This document shows, piece by piece, positions 37,731 through 46,137 of a stretch of 64,000 nt of DNA. A program made the position numbers and the translations under genes. The notes beneath the pieces are model-generated. The model had not been told where the DNA came from, searched no databases, and saw nothing but the letters and a program-made list of their open reading frames with translations. Every line of letters starts with the position of its first letter. Positions within the stretch are counted from its first letter, which is position 1. Source of the DNA: Nocardia otitidiscaviarum NBRC 14405 (lineage in GTDB: Bacteria; Actinomycetota; Actinomycetes; Mycobacteriales; Mycobacteriaceae); contig NZ_BAGD01000050.1 of assembly GCF_000308635.1 (NCBI RefSeq), positions 1-64,000 on the forward strand, written 5' to 3'.

Positions 37731-39731
37731 TCAGAAACGCCCGCCGCGGCTGATGCGCCGCGAACCCTGCGACCCGCCGAAGGATCCGGGCCCCATCCCG
37801 CGGCCGCCACCACGGCTGAATCCGCCGCCGAACCCACCGCCGCGCCGGTACCCGGTGCCCATCCCGCGCAGCATGCCGTCGATGAGAATGCCGCCCAGCA
37901 CCGCGCCGGTCTGCGAGCCGCCGGTGGGTGTGTGGCTGGCCTGCCAGGACCGCACGTTCGCCTCGGCGGTGTGCAGGGCGCTGGCACCGAGTTCCACTGC
38001 GCGCTGGGCCGATTGCAGCGCCTCGCCGGGGTTCGTGGTGGCGAGTTCCTGCGCCCGGTCCAGATGACGTTGGGCCTCGGCCAATCGGGTGCGGGGTTCG
38101 GCGTCCACGCCGCCGCGCCGGGTGCTGATGAAATCGGCCGCGGCATTGATGCGTCCCCGCGCGGCCGTCATGGCCTGATCGAGCCGTCGCGCCAGATCGT
38201 CGGCGGCCAGCTTGCGGTCGGTGGCGGCGGCGATCGCCTTGTCCAGGGCGGTGTCCGCGGCCACCGCCCGCTGGAAGACCCCGAGCGGGTTGGCGTCGCC
38301 GTTGGCGGTGGCGTCGTTCAGGGCGTCGCGCGCCGCGGCGGTCGCCGCGGGCAGTTCGGTTCCCCCATGGGCGCCCAGGGTTTCGGCCGTGGCGAGATCG
38401 CGCCGCAGCTCCGCCACCATCGCGGCCAGTCCGGATCGCGCGGCGGCGATATCGGTGGCGGCGGTGTCCACGGCGTCCAGCAGCGTGCGCGCCGCGTCCA
38501 CCGCCGATTCGGCGGCGCGGATGGCTCCGACCGCGGCGCCCTGCTCACCCACCGGCCGGGCAGCCGCAGCCCGGCCCTGCTCGATATTGTGCTCCGCGAA
38601 CGCGATTCGCTCGCGCGCCATGTTCACATTGTCGCGAATGGGCGCGATCACCGATGCCGGATGCTCCCGCACCAGCGTGTCCAGCGTCGTCTCCGCGCCC
38701 GGCATCCGCGCCGTCAGCTCCACCAGGCTCCGGGTCAGCGCGTCCAGCCGGTCTCCGGCATTGATGAGCAGATTGCGCATGGCGTCGAATTCGTCGACCT
38801 TGGCGTCGAGTTCCCGGTCGGCGCGCCCGCAGGTGGCGATGAGGTCCACCAGCATGCCGCGGCGCTGATCCGGGGACTCCGGGATCGCGTCGTCGAGCTG
38901 CTGGCGGATCGAGAACGCTGTGGCCAATGCGTGTTTCGCGGCCTCCAGCGCGGCGGCGAAGGGTGCGGTGGTGGTGTTGCCGAATTCGTCGGTGGCCAAA
39001 CGCAATTCCTCGGTGCTGGTGCGGATCGCGTTGTCGATGTCCACGAGCAGTTCCCGCGAGCGCGTGTCCAGGGTCGGCAGCGGCAGTGCGGTCAGCGCGC
39101 CGGTGTCGGTCGGGTCGATCTCCCGCACCCGTTCCAGTTCCCGCCGCTCCCGCTCGGCCCGCCGGGACCGCGACCACCACCACAGCCCCGCCACCAGCAG
39201 CACCACCACCGCCGCGACGATCAGCAGCGGCAGCGGATTGATCCCGGGCGGATTCATGGCCGCCGCCAGCCCGTGCGCGGTCGCCACCGCGGCCCCGGCC
39301 CAGTCCTCGGCGCGCAGTCTGGGTTCCACGTCATCGGTGAGCATGCGGTCCAGGTCGCTCTCGCCGACATCCTGGGGAAGGCTGCCGGTGAACGCGTAGG
39401 CGCGGTCGTCCACGGCGACGGACAGCAGCACATCCCGATCCCCGAAATTGGAGGCCGCCGCCGTGCGCTCACCCCACTCCCGGGGGTCCATCCCGGCGAA
39501 GTCGCGCACATAGACGACCCACAGCCGTTCGCGTTCGGCGCCGTACAGCTCCTCCACGGCCGCCGCGACCTCGGCCTCCTGCGCGTCGCTCAACACCTGC
39601 GCGGTGTCGGTGACGTACCCGGGCAGCCGCGTCGGCTGCTCGGCCCGCACCGCAGCGGGCTGAGCGGTCAGCAGTGTGAAGGCCAGCAGAAAGCCGGTCA
39701 GGACCAGGATCAGTGGCTTCGGTAGCGCCAT
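37731..39731 (-). CDS. TPM-domain membrane protein (Rv2345-like)
   Basis: 666 residues. A signal peptide covers about 1-31 (ending PAAVRAEQ). The TPM domain follows (about 35-155, LPGYVTDTAQVLSDAQEAEVAAAVEELYG). A membrane helix lies at about 168-188 (PLLIVAAVVVLLVAGLWWW), then a long alpha-helical, coiled-coil-rich cytoplasmic region (about 190-600). The tail is Gly/Arg/Ser-rich and low in complexity. TPM proteins are linked to photosystem repair in plants; the bacterial role is unknown. A similar gene sits near dgt-dnaG in M. tuberculosis. ATG 39731 is used, since it places the signal peptide at the N-terminus. Confidence 0.87.
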   Translation of the reverse strand: MALPKPLILVLTGFLLAFTLLTAQPAAVRAEQPTRLPGYVTDTAQVLSDAQEAEVAAAVEELYGAERERLWVVYVRDFAGMDPREWGERTAAASNFGDRDVLLSVAVDDRAYAFTGSLPQDVGESDLDRMLTDDVEPRLRAEDWAGAAVATAHGLAAAMNPPGINPLPLLIVAAVVVLLVAGLWWWSRSRRAERERRELERVREIDPTDTGALTALPLPTLDTRSRELLVDIDNAIRTSTEELRLATDEFGNTTTAPFAAALEAAKHALATAFSIRQQLDDAIPESPDQRRGMLVDLIATCGRADRELDAKVDEFDAMRNLLINAGDRLDALTRSLVELTARMPGAETTLDTLVREHPASVIAPIRDNVNMARERIAFAEHNIEQGRAAAARPVGEQGAAVGAIRAAESAVDAARTLLDAVDTAATDIAAARSGLAAMVAELRRDLATAETLGAHGGTELPAATAAARDALNDATANGDANPLGVFQRAVAADTALDKAIAAATDRKLAADDLARRLDQAMTAARGRINAAADFISTRRGGVDAEPRTRLAEAQRHLDRAQELATTNPGEALQSAQRAVELGASALHTAEANVRSWQASHTPTGGSQTGAVLGGILIDGMLRGMGTGYRRGGGFGGGFSRGGGRGMGPGSFGGSQGSRRISRGGRF

Positions 39732-39796
39732 GGTCTCGAATCTATCCGCAGGGAAGGGGTGCGTGAGTTTTCTTCCTACCACCCGTGTCGGCGGCC

Positions 39797-40492
39797 ATGA
39801 CTACCATCGGCAGTGTGATCACGATCGATTCGACCTATACGGGCCATGTCGCCCCCGGCAGCAATCCGCAGCAGCGGGAGGTTCCGGGCGCGCGCATCGT
39901 GAAGATGTCGGTCGGCCAGATGGACAACAACGTCTATCTGGTGCGGTGTACCGCCACCGGCGCGACCCTGCTGATCGACGCCGCCAACGAGGCCGAACGC
40001 CTGCTGGAACTCATCGAGCAGGAGGCCCCCGGCCGGGTCGAGCTCATCATCACCACGCATCAGCACCCGGACCACTGGTGGGCGCTGAAGGAGGTGGCGT
40101 CGACCACCGAGATCCCCACCGCCGCCCACGAACTCGACGCCCCCGCCCTGCCCGTGCCCCCGGACCGGCTGCTCGCCGACGGCGAGACGGTGCGCATCGG
40201 CGAACTCGACCTCGAGGTGATCCATCTGCGCGGCCACACCCCCGGATCGGTCGCGCTGGCCCTCACCGACGGCGCGGGGCGCACCCACCTTTTCACCGGC
40301 GACTCGCTCTTCCCGGGCGGTGTCGGCAAGACCGGTACCCCCGAGGATTTCACCTCCCTGCTCGGCGATGTCGAGTCCAAGCTGTTCGCCCGCTTCGGTG
40401 ACGACACGGTCGTCTACCCGGGCCACGGCGACGACACCACGCTCGGCGCGGAGCGTCCGCAGTTGCCCGAGTGGCGGCGACGCGGTTGGTGA
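39797..40492 (+). CDS. MBL-fold metallo-hydrolase (glyoxalase II-like)
   Basis: About 231 residues with the metallo-beta-lactamase metal-binding signature THQHPDHWW, then GHTPGSVAL, FTGDSLFPGG and VYPGHGDDTTLGAE, giving the full set of histidines and aspartates for a dinuclear zinc site. It is related to glyoxalase II-type thioester hydrolases; the substrate is unknown. Start options are GTG 39785, ATG 39797 and GTG 39815; none has a strong ribosome site. Its stop overlaps the next start (GTGA), indicating co-translation with the YdcF-like gene. Confidence 0.88.
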   Translation: MTTIGSVITIDSTYTGHVAPGSNPQQREVPGARIVKMSVGQMDNNVYLVRCTATGATLLIDAANEAERLLELIEQEAPGRVELIITTHQHPDHWWALKEVASTTEIPTAAHELDAPALPVPPDRLLADGETVRIGELDLEVIHLRGHTPGSVALALTDGAGRTHLFTGDSLFPGGVGKTGTPEDFTSLLGDVESKLFARFGDDTVVYPGHGDDTTLGAERPQLPEWRRRGW

Positions 40493-41187
40493 ACATCCAG
40501 CAGCGCGGCTACCCCGACCCGATGCGGCGGGCGGCCGCCGACGAGCGGGGCGGCTGCGCGCGCGGCATCTGGCGCTGGACCGCGCGGCTACTGATGGGGG
40601 CGGTGCTGGCCGGGCTGGTCGTGGTCGGCGGGACGGCCGTGCGGGTCTGGCAGGTCGCCCGGATCAGCGACTACTCGAAGGCCGACGCCATCGTGGTGCT
40701 GGGCGCGGCCCAATACGACGGCACCCCGTCCACGGTCTTCGAGGCGCGCCTGGACCAGGCGTACCGGTTGTTCCAGCGCGGCGTGGCCCCGCTGATCGTC
40801 ACCGTGGGCGGAAAACAGCTGGGCGACAACTACACCGAGGCCGCCTCGGGCAAGAATTACCTGAAGTCCCGCGGTGTCCCGGCCGACAGCATCCTGGCCG
40901 TGGAAACCGGTTCGGACACCCTGCAGAGCGTGGAGGCCGTCGCCAAGGCCCTCCGGGCCCGGGACAAGACGTCGACGGTGCTGGTGAGCGATCCGTGGCA
41001 CTCGCTGCGTACCCGCACCATGGCCCGCGACGCGGGGCTGGAGGCGTGGACCGCACCCACGCGCACCGGTCCGGCCGTCTACACCCGGGAGTCGCAGGCG
41101 CACGGCATCTTCCGGGAGACCTTCGCCCTGATCTGGTACCGGATCACGCACTACTCGGCCGATTTCGAGTACACCGCGGAGCAGTGA
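40489..41187 (+). CDS. YdcF/SanA-family (DUF218) membrane-anchored protein
   Basis: 232 residues. One N-terminal membrane helix (about 30-55) is followed by the DUF218 domain: ADAIVVLGAAQYDGTPSTVFEARLDQA, then VTVGGKQ, TLQSVEAVAKAL and VLVSDPWHSLRTRTMAR. The family is tied to envelope integrity and vancomycin resistance (SanA) without a defined reaction. GTG 40489 overlaps the MBL stop. It is followed three bases later by dgt, so MBL-YdcF-dgt form one operon. Confidence 0.85.
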   Translation: MNIQQRGYPDPMRRAAADERGGCARGIWRWTARLLMGAVLAGLVVVGGTAVRVWQVARISDYSKADAIVVLGAAQYDGTPSTVFEARLDQAYRLFQRGVAPLIVTVGGKQLGDNYTEAASGKNYLKSRGVPADSILAVETGSDTLQSVEAVAKALRARDKTSTVLVSDPWHSLRTRTMARDAGLEAWTAPTRTGPAVYTRESQAHGIFRETFALIWYRITHYSADFEYTAEQ

Positions 41188-41190
41188 GCC

Positions 41191-42444
41191 ATGAGCGCCG
41201 ATCCGTACACCGACGACGACCGGGCCCGCCTGGTCACCGAATCCGCCAAGACGGCCGGGCTCAGCTGGTCGTCGACGCCGGCGCGCCGCACCGATTTCTC
41301 TCGCGACCGCGCGCGAGTGCTGCATTCCGCCGCGTTGCGGCGACTGGCGGACAAGACACAGGTCATGGGTCCGCGCGAGGGCGACACCCCGCGCACCCGG
41401 CTCACCCATTCGCTCGAGGTCGCGCAGATCGGCCGCAGTATCGCCGACGGGTTGGGCTGCGATCCGGATCTGGTCGATCTGGCCGGAATGGCCCACGATA
41501 TCGGCCATCCGCCGTACGGCCACAATGGTGAGCACGCCCTCGACCAGTTCGCCGACGCCTACGGTGGATTCGAGGGCAATGCCCAGAACCTGCGGATTCT
41601 CACCCGCCTGGAACCGAAGGTCGTCGACGAGCACGGGGTGAGCGCGGGTCTGAACCTCACCCGCGCCGCCCTCGACGCGGTGATCAAGTACCCGTGGGGG
41701 AGAACCGCTCCCGGCGGCAAGTTCGGCGCGTACGACGTGGACATGGAGCGGCTGGAGTGGGTGCGCCGGAATGCCCCGGAGCGCCGCCAGTGCCTGGAGT
41801 CCCAGATCATGGACTGGTCCGACGATGTGGCGTACTCCGTGCACGATGTGGAGGACGGTGTGATCGCGGGCCGCATCGATCTGCGCGCCCTGGGCGATCC
41901 GGTGGAGCAGGCCGCCCTCGCCGAACTCGGTGCGGCACAGCACCGTTCACTCGATCCGGACGAGCTCGTGGCCGCGGCGCAGCGCCTGTCCGAGCTGCCG
42001 GTGGTGGCCGCCGCCTGCGACTACGACGCGTCGCTGGCGGCCTCGGTGGCGCTCAAACGCCTCACCAGTGAATTGGTCGGCCGCTTCGCCACCGCCGCGG
42101 TGGAGGCCACCCGGGAGGCGTGGGGCGGTCGCCGACTGTGCCGCTACGCCGCCGACCTGGCGGTCCCCCCGATCGTCGCCGCCGAGGTCGCCGTGCTGAA
42201 GACGGTCGCCCTGCGCTACGTCATGTCCGACCGTGGCCACCAGGATCGCCAGCGTGACCAGCGCGAACGCATCCTGTCGGTCGCCGACCACCTGCTCGCC
42301 ACCGCGCCGCGCGGGCTGGATCCGGTACTGCTGCCCTGGTGGGAGGTCGCCGCCGACGACGCAGCCCGGGTGCGCGTCATCGTGGATCAGATCGCGTCCT
42401 ACACCGAGAGCCGGTTGGAGCGCGTCGCGGCCGCGATCCCCTAG
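41191..42444 (+). CDS. dgt: Deoxyguanosinetriphosphate triphosphohydrolase
   Basis: 417-residue HD-domain dNTPase that releases tripolyphosphate from dGTP and so affects dNTP pools and DNA replication fidelity. Metal-binding residues are seen in [30 protein letters not shown] and the later [17 protein letters not shown]. Size and motif order match actinobacterial Dgt. The location upstream of dnaG follows the mycobacterial order (Rv2344c, Rv2343c), although two oxygenase genes and a biotin transporter lie between them here. Confidence 0.95.
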   Translation: MSADPYTDDDRARLVTESAKTAGLSWSSTPARRTDFSRDRARVLHSAALRRLADKTQVMGPREGDTPRTRLTHSLEVAQIGRSIADGLGCDPDLVDLAGMAHDIGHPPYGHNGEHALDQFADAYGGFEGNAQNLRILTRLEPKVVDEHGVSAGLNLTRAALDAVIKYPWGRTAPGGKFGAYDVDMERLEWVRRNAPERRQCLESQIMDWSDDVAYSVHDVEDGVIAGRIDLRALGDPVEQAALAELGAAQHRSLDPDELVAAAQRLSELPVVAAACDYDASLAASVALKRLTSELVGRFATAAVEATREAWGGRRLCRYAADLAVPPIVAAEVAVLKTVALRYVMSDRGHQDRQRDQRERILSVADHLLATAPRGLDPVLLPWWEVAADDAARVRVIVDQIASYTESRLERVAAAIP

Positions 42445-42563
42445 CGCACCCCTAACCGGTCGCGAAACCTCGAACCGCCGCCGGACGATATGTCACCCTG
42501 GAAGGTGAGAGACCGTCGCGCCCAATCGTTCCCGCGGCGGTAATTCGGCGAGCAGGGGACACG

Positions 42564-43283
42564 ATGCCGATGGGACTCGAATCAGCCGTCGACCTGGATC
42601 GGTATCCGTTGGACCGCCGTGACCCCGCGGTCCTGAAAACCCTGATGGCACAGTGGCGCGCGGAATTCGAATCCACGGGCACGGTGCTGCTGCGCGACTT
42701 CTTGAAAAGGGGAGCCATTATCGAAATAGCCGAGATGGTCGTGGAATCGGACGATTCCGTGGCGGACTCGACCGTCAGTGTCACCACGCTGACCTATGAC
42801 CGAATACCCGAATCCTCGCCACTGAAACTTCTCTACCGCTGGGAACCACTGCTCGATTTCGTCTCCGGTGTGGTCGGCGAGCATGCCTACCGGTCCGCGG
42901 ACGACCGCGCGGCGGTGACGGTGCACGGTCACGAACCCGCCGACGAGAACTGGCATTTCGATGCCGCTGACTACACGCTCACCCTGCATGTCCTGGCCCC
43001 GGAGTACGGCGGCATGTTCGAGTACGTGCCGCTGCCCTGGGCGACCGGGGAATCGTTTCCGGCCCAGCTCATCGCGGGTCCGCGCCGACATTCGGTGCGA
43101 GTGCTGCCCACCCTGCCCGGTGCGCTGATGCTGCACGCGGGCAGGCTGTCGGTGCACCGGGTGACGCCGAGCCGGGGACCGGTGCCCCGCGTGAGCGCGA
43201 CCATGGATTTCCATTCCCGTCCCGGGCGTACCCTCGGTGAGGAAGCCCGTCGGCGCCGGTTCGGTGCGGAGGGTCGACCATGA
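42564..43283 (+). CDS. Fe(II)/2-oxoglutarate oxygenase, BesD/HalD-like fold
   Basis: 239 residues. The facial triad is complete: H131 and D133 in NWHFDAADYTLTLHVLAP, H198 in HRVTP, and R209 in PRVSATMDF for the 2OG carboxylate. The sequence around the first His and the GGMFEYVP strand resemble the BesD/HalD family of free-amino-acid halogenases, but a halogenase would carry Gly or Ala instead of D133, so hydroxylation is predicted. The substrate is unknown; free or carrier-bound amino acids are typical of relatives. ATG 42564 has AGGGG upstream. It is followed by a second oxygenase on the same strand. Confidence 0.78.
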   Translation: MPMGLESAVDLDRYPLDRRDPAVLKTLMAQWRAEFESTGTVLLRDFLKRGAIIEIAEMVVESDDSVADSTVSVTTLTYDRIPESSPLKLLYRWEPLLDFVSGVVGEHAYRSADDRAAVTVHGHEPADENWHFDAADYTLTLHVLAPEYGGMFEYVPLPWATGESFPAQLIAGPRRHSVRVLPTLPGALMLHAGRLSVHRVTPSRGPVPRVSATMDFHSRPGRTLGEEARRRRFGAEGRP

Positions 43284-43418
43284 GGTCTCGAATCGTGGGA
43301 CGAGGATTTGTCGAGTGTCATTCGGCTGTGTCATTCTGCACCCGGAATCATTCCCCCGCGAATGATTCGTTCCAGTTGGTTTTTCGGGTGCGCTGCATTC
43401 AGAGGGGGGCTGATCGCC

Positions 43419-44144
43419 GTGGGCGATAGATTCCGCGTACCAACGCTCGATGTGGCCGGTTTGCGAATGGACCGGGCCGATTTCGGCACCCGGCTCCGAG
43501 ACGCATTGGCGGACACCGGTGTCTGTTATCTGATCGGCGTCGAGATTAGGCAGCTCCCGCTCGTCGACGTCCTCGCGGCGGCCAGGCAATTCTGCGCGCA
43601 CGCCGCCGCCTCGGGGGTGATCGATGTCGCGCACCTGCCCGACGATGTCGCGACCGCCCAGCTGCGCCAGTCGGTATCGGACTGGGCGCGCGGCCTCGCG
43701 GCACTGTCACCGGATCTGCTCGCCGCGCTCGCCTCGGCACTGGGGTATCCGGAGGATCACTTCGACCGCTGGGTCGGGCGAGTGACGGCGGTGCGCCCGC
43801 AGCTCGTGCACGTCCGCCCGGAGCCGGACCGGCGCCGCACGCCGGATACCGCCGTCCACGGCGACACCGGCTTCCTGACCTTCCTGCTGCCGGACCTGCT
43901 GTGCGGCCTGCTGGTCGAGGACTCCGCCGGACACTGGCGGGAGGTGCCGCCCCGGGAGAATTCGGTGCTGCTGACGGTCGGTGGTGCGGCCGAGGCCGCG
44001 ACCGCGGGGCGGGTGCGCGCCGCCGCGCATCGGCTGTGGTCCCCGCATGCCGCCAAGGGCCGGGTCGCCGTCACCATGGCGGTCGAATCGACCGTCGAAT
44101 TCCGATCCGCGCCACCGCGGTTCGCCGCCAACTCGCACGGCTGA
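43419..44144 (+). CDS. Isopenicillin N synthase-like Fe(II)/2OG oxygenase
   Basis: 241 residues. The DIOX-type core has H147 and D149 in VHGDTGFLTFLL, H204 in AAHRLWSP and R215 in GRVAVTM, the order expected for IPNS-like oxygenases. It is somewhat short and divergent compared with classical members. GTG 43419 is chosen because AGAGGGGGG lies eight bases upstream; the open frame continues left to 43308 without a better site. Same strand as the preceding oxygenase with a 135-base gap, so co-expression is likely but overlap is absent. Substrate unknown. Confidence 0.72.
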   Translation: MGDRFRVPTLDVAGLRMDRADFGTRLRDALADTGVCYLIGVEIRQLPLVDVLAAARQFCAHAAASGVIDVAHLPDDVATAQLRQSVSDWARGLAALSPDLLAALASALGYPEDHFDRWVGRVTAVRPQLVHVRPEPDRRRTPDTAVHGDTGFLTFLLPDLLCGLLVEDSAGHWREVPPRENSVLLTVGGAAEAATAGRVRAAAHRLWSPHAAKGRVAVTMAVESTVEFRSAPPRFAANSHG

Positions 44145-44157
44145 CGCGCGAGTTCGG

Positions 44158-44832
44158 CTACGGGTGCATGGCGAGGTAGTGGGCGACGCTGTCGGCGGGC
44201 GGCCCGTCGGCGACGACGCGGCCCTCGTCGAACACCAGGACACGGTCGAAGTCGGCGAGCAGATCCAGATCGTGGGAGACAACCACCACGCGCTGCGGCA
44301 GGGTGTGCAGCAAGCGAGTGATGCGGCGCTTGTTGCGCAGGTCCAGCAGCGTGGTCGGCTCGTCGAACACGACGTGGTCGGGTCGCACCGCGAGTACCGC
44401 CGCAATGGCGAGCAGCTGTTTCTGTCCGCCGCTGAGCAGATGGGCGGGATGGTCGCGGTAGTCGCTCAATCCGTACTCGGCGAGCACCTCGGTGACGCGG
44501 GCGGCGATCTCCGGCTTGGCCAGCCCGTGGTGTTTCAACCCGAACGCCAGGTCTTCGGCCACGGTCGGCATGACGATCTGCACATCGGGGTCCTGGAAGA
44601 CGAAGCCGACCCGTTTGCGCACCTCGCGGCCCCGCTTGCGGGTATCCAGCCCGTCCACTCGCACCCGGCCCTCGGTCGGGATCTGCAAGCCGTTGAGCAA
44701 CCGGGCGAAGGTGGATTTGCCCGAGCCATTGGAGCCGATGACGCCGATGCGGTGCTCGCTCAGCGTCAGATTCAGCTCGCGCAGCACCTCGCGCTCACCG
44801 AAACGATGGCCGACACCCTCGAGTTCGATCAT
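44158..44832 (-). CDS. bioM: ECF transporter ATPase, biotin-type (BioM)
   Basis: 224-residue energy-coupling-factor ATPase. Walker [10 protein letters not shown], signature LSGGQKQ, Walker [12 protein letters not shown] and the H-loop VVSHD are present. It overlaps the bioY gene by four bases (ATGA), and bioN is further upstream, so this is the ATPase of a three-gene biotin importer. Ends close to the convergent oxygenase gene. Confidence 0.92.
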   Translation of the reverse strand: MIELEGVGHRFGEREVLRELNLTLSEHRIGVIGSNGSGKSTFARLLNGLQIPTEGRVRVDGLDTRKRGREVRKRVGFVFQDPDVQIVMPTVAEDLAFGLKHHGLAKPEIAARVTEVLAEYGLSDYRDHPAHLLSGGQKQLLAIAAVLAVRPDHVVFDEPTTLLDLRNKRRITRLLHTLPQRVVVVSHDLDLLADFDRVLVFDEGRVVADGPPADSVAHYLAMHP

Positions 44833-45377
44833 GCGCGGGCCGGGATGAGGGGGTAGGCCCGGCGCACGGCGACCGCGGCCAGCGAGCCGATCACCGTCTT
44901 CACCGCATCACCCGGGAGGAAGGCCGCGGAGGTGACGATGGCCTTGCCGAGCGGGATGTCGGCCGCGACGGCCATCCACGGAATGCCGATGGCGTACAAC
45001 ACGATCGCCCCGCCGAAGAAGTTGATCGCCAGCGCGACGGGCAGGTTGTAGCGCCGCCACAGTCGCTCGGTCAGCAGACCGATGACCAGCGCGCCGACCG
45101 GATAGGCGAGGACGAAGCCGCCCGTCGGACCGAGGATCACCGACAGTCCGCCGCGTCCGCCCGGCAGTACCGGCAGGCCCACCAGGACCAGCACGACGAA
45201 CAACAGCATCGCCAGGGCGCCGCGTTTCGCGCCGAGGATCGATCCCGCCAGGATCACGCCCAGGGTTTGCGAGGTGAACGGCGCGAACGCCCCCGGCAGT
45301 TGGATGAGCGGGAAGAACCCGAGCACCACCATGATCGCCGTGAACAGCGCCACCTGCGCCAAATCCCTACTACGCAC
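44829..45377 (-). CDS. bioY: Biotin transporter substrate-binding subunit BioY
   Basis: 182-residue membrane S-component with about six helices. BioY signatures include the N-terminal [35 protein letters not shown] and [21 protein letters not shown]. It binds biotin for the ECF complex with BioM and BioN. GTG start at 45377. Gene order on the minus strand is bioN-bioY-bioM. Confidence 0.95.
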   Translation of the reverse strand: MRSRDLAQVALFTAIMVVLGFFPLIQLPGAFAPFTSQTLGVILAGSILGAKRGALAMLLFVVLVLVGLPVLPGGRGGLSVILGPTGGFVLAYPVGALVIGLLTERLWRRYNLPVALAINFFGGAIVLYAIGIPWMAVAADIPLGKAIVTSAAFLPGDAVKTVIGSLAAVAVRRAYPLIPARA

Positions 45378-45437
45378 CGGAGCATCGTAGGGGAGGGACG
45401 GGTGTGATCTGGTACGGCGGTCTCGCTTGCCGCGGCG

Positions 45438-46028
45438 CTACTGCAGCCCGCGGGCGTCGAGGGCCTCGCCGAGATTGTCCGCCATGCGCAGGGTGCGGAT
45501 GAGCAGTGGAATGAGGAAGGCGGTGCTGCGCTCGATGCCGCGCGCCCGCTGCGCCGCCCGCACCAGCTCGGCCTGTTCGCGGATGACCGGAATGAAGCGG
45601 ATGGTCATGGCCACCAGCAGGCCCACCCGCTCGGGGCGCACGCCGACCGGTCGCAGCGGACTCAATACCCGTTCGATGGTGTCGATCATGGCCGAGGTGC
45701 GCGTGGTGAGCGTCACCAGATTCGCCAGCAGCACCAGCGCCAGGATCCGTTCGCTCACCAGTACGGCGCTCACCCAGCCGGTGAACATCAGCTGGGCGAT
45801 GGCGATCAGGACCAGGAACGGGGCGATGGCCAGCACCTGCCGTCCGGTCGCTCGCCAGGGAATTCGTGCCAGCGCGTACAGGGCCAGCACGACGCCCAGC
45901 GCCACCGCCAGCCACACCGGCGAGGTGACGAAGAACAGGGCGGTGCCCGTGGTCGCCAAAACGATCAGCTTCGCTCCGGCGGGCACGGCATGCACCGGCG
46001 TCCGGGCGTCGTGATAGAGGCTGAGCAC
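45438..46028 (-). CDS. bioN: ECF transporter transmembrane subunit (BioN/CbiQ-like)
   Basis: 196 residues with five or six membrane helices and the two coupling Ala-Arg-Gly motifs that contact the ATPase (AQRARGIE and the C-terminal ALDARGLQ). It is the T-component linking BioY to the ATPase. It starts at ATG 46028, 60 bases upstream of bioY, and is divergent to dnaG. Confidence 0.92.
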   Translation of the reverse strand: MLSLYHDARTPVHAVPAGAKLIVLATTGTALFFVTSPVWLAVALGVVLALYALARIPWRATGRQVLAIAPFLVLIAIAQLMFTGWVSAVLVSERILALVLLANLVTLTTRTSAMIDTIERVLSPLRPVGVRPERVGLLVAMTIRFIPVIREQAELVRAAQRARGIERSTAFLIPLLIRTLRMADNLGEALDARGLQ

Positions 46029-46137
46029 CGCTAGATGGTGGCATGCGGCCCACCCTTTCCCGAGGTGCGGGGGCCGGGGCCGATCTCCGGGTGCGTCCGG
46101 GTCTCGCGTGTCGCCGTGGCGCGGCTAGACTCGCGGC

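Noticed and set aside
42564-43283. Reading the BesD/HalD-like gene as a halogenase
   Set aside because: The residue two positions after the first metal-binding histidine is Asp (H131-F-D133). Halogenases need Gly or Ala there to leave room for chloride.
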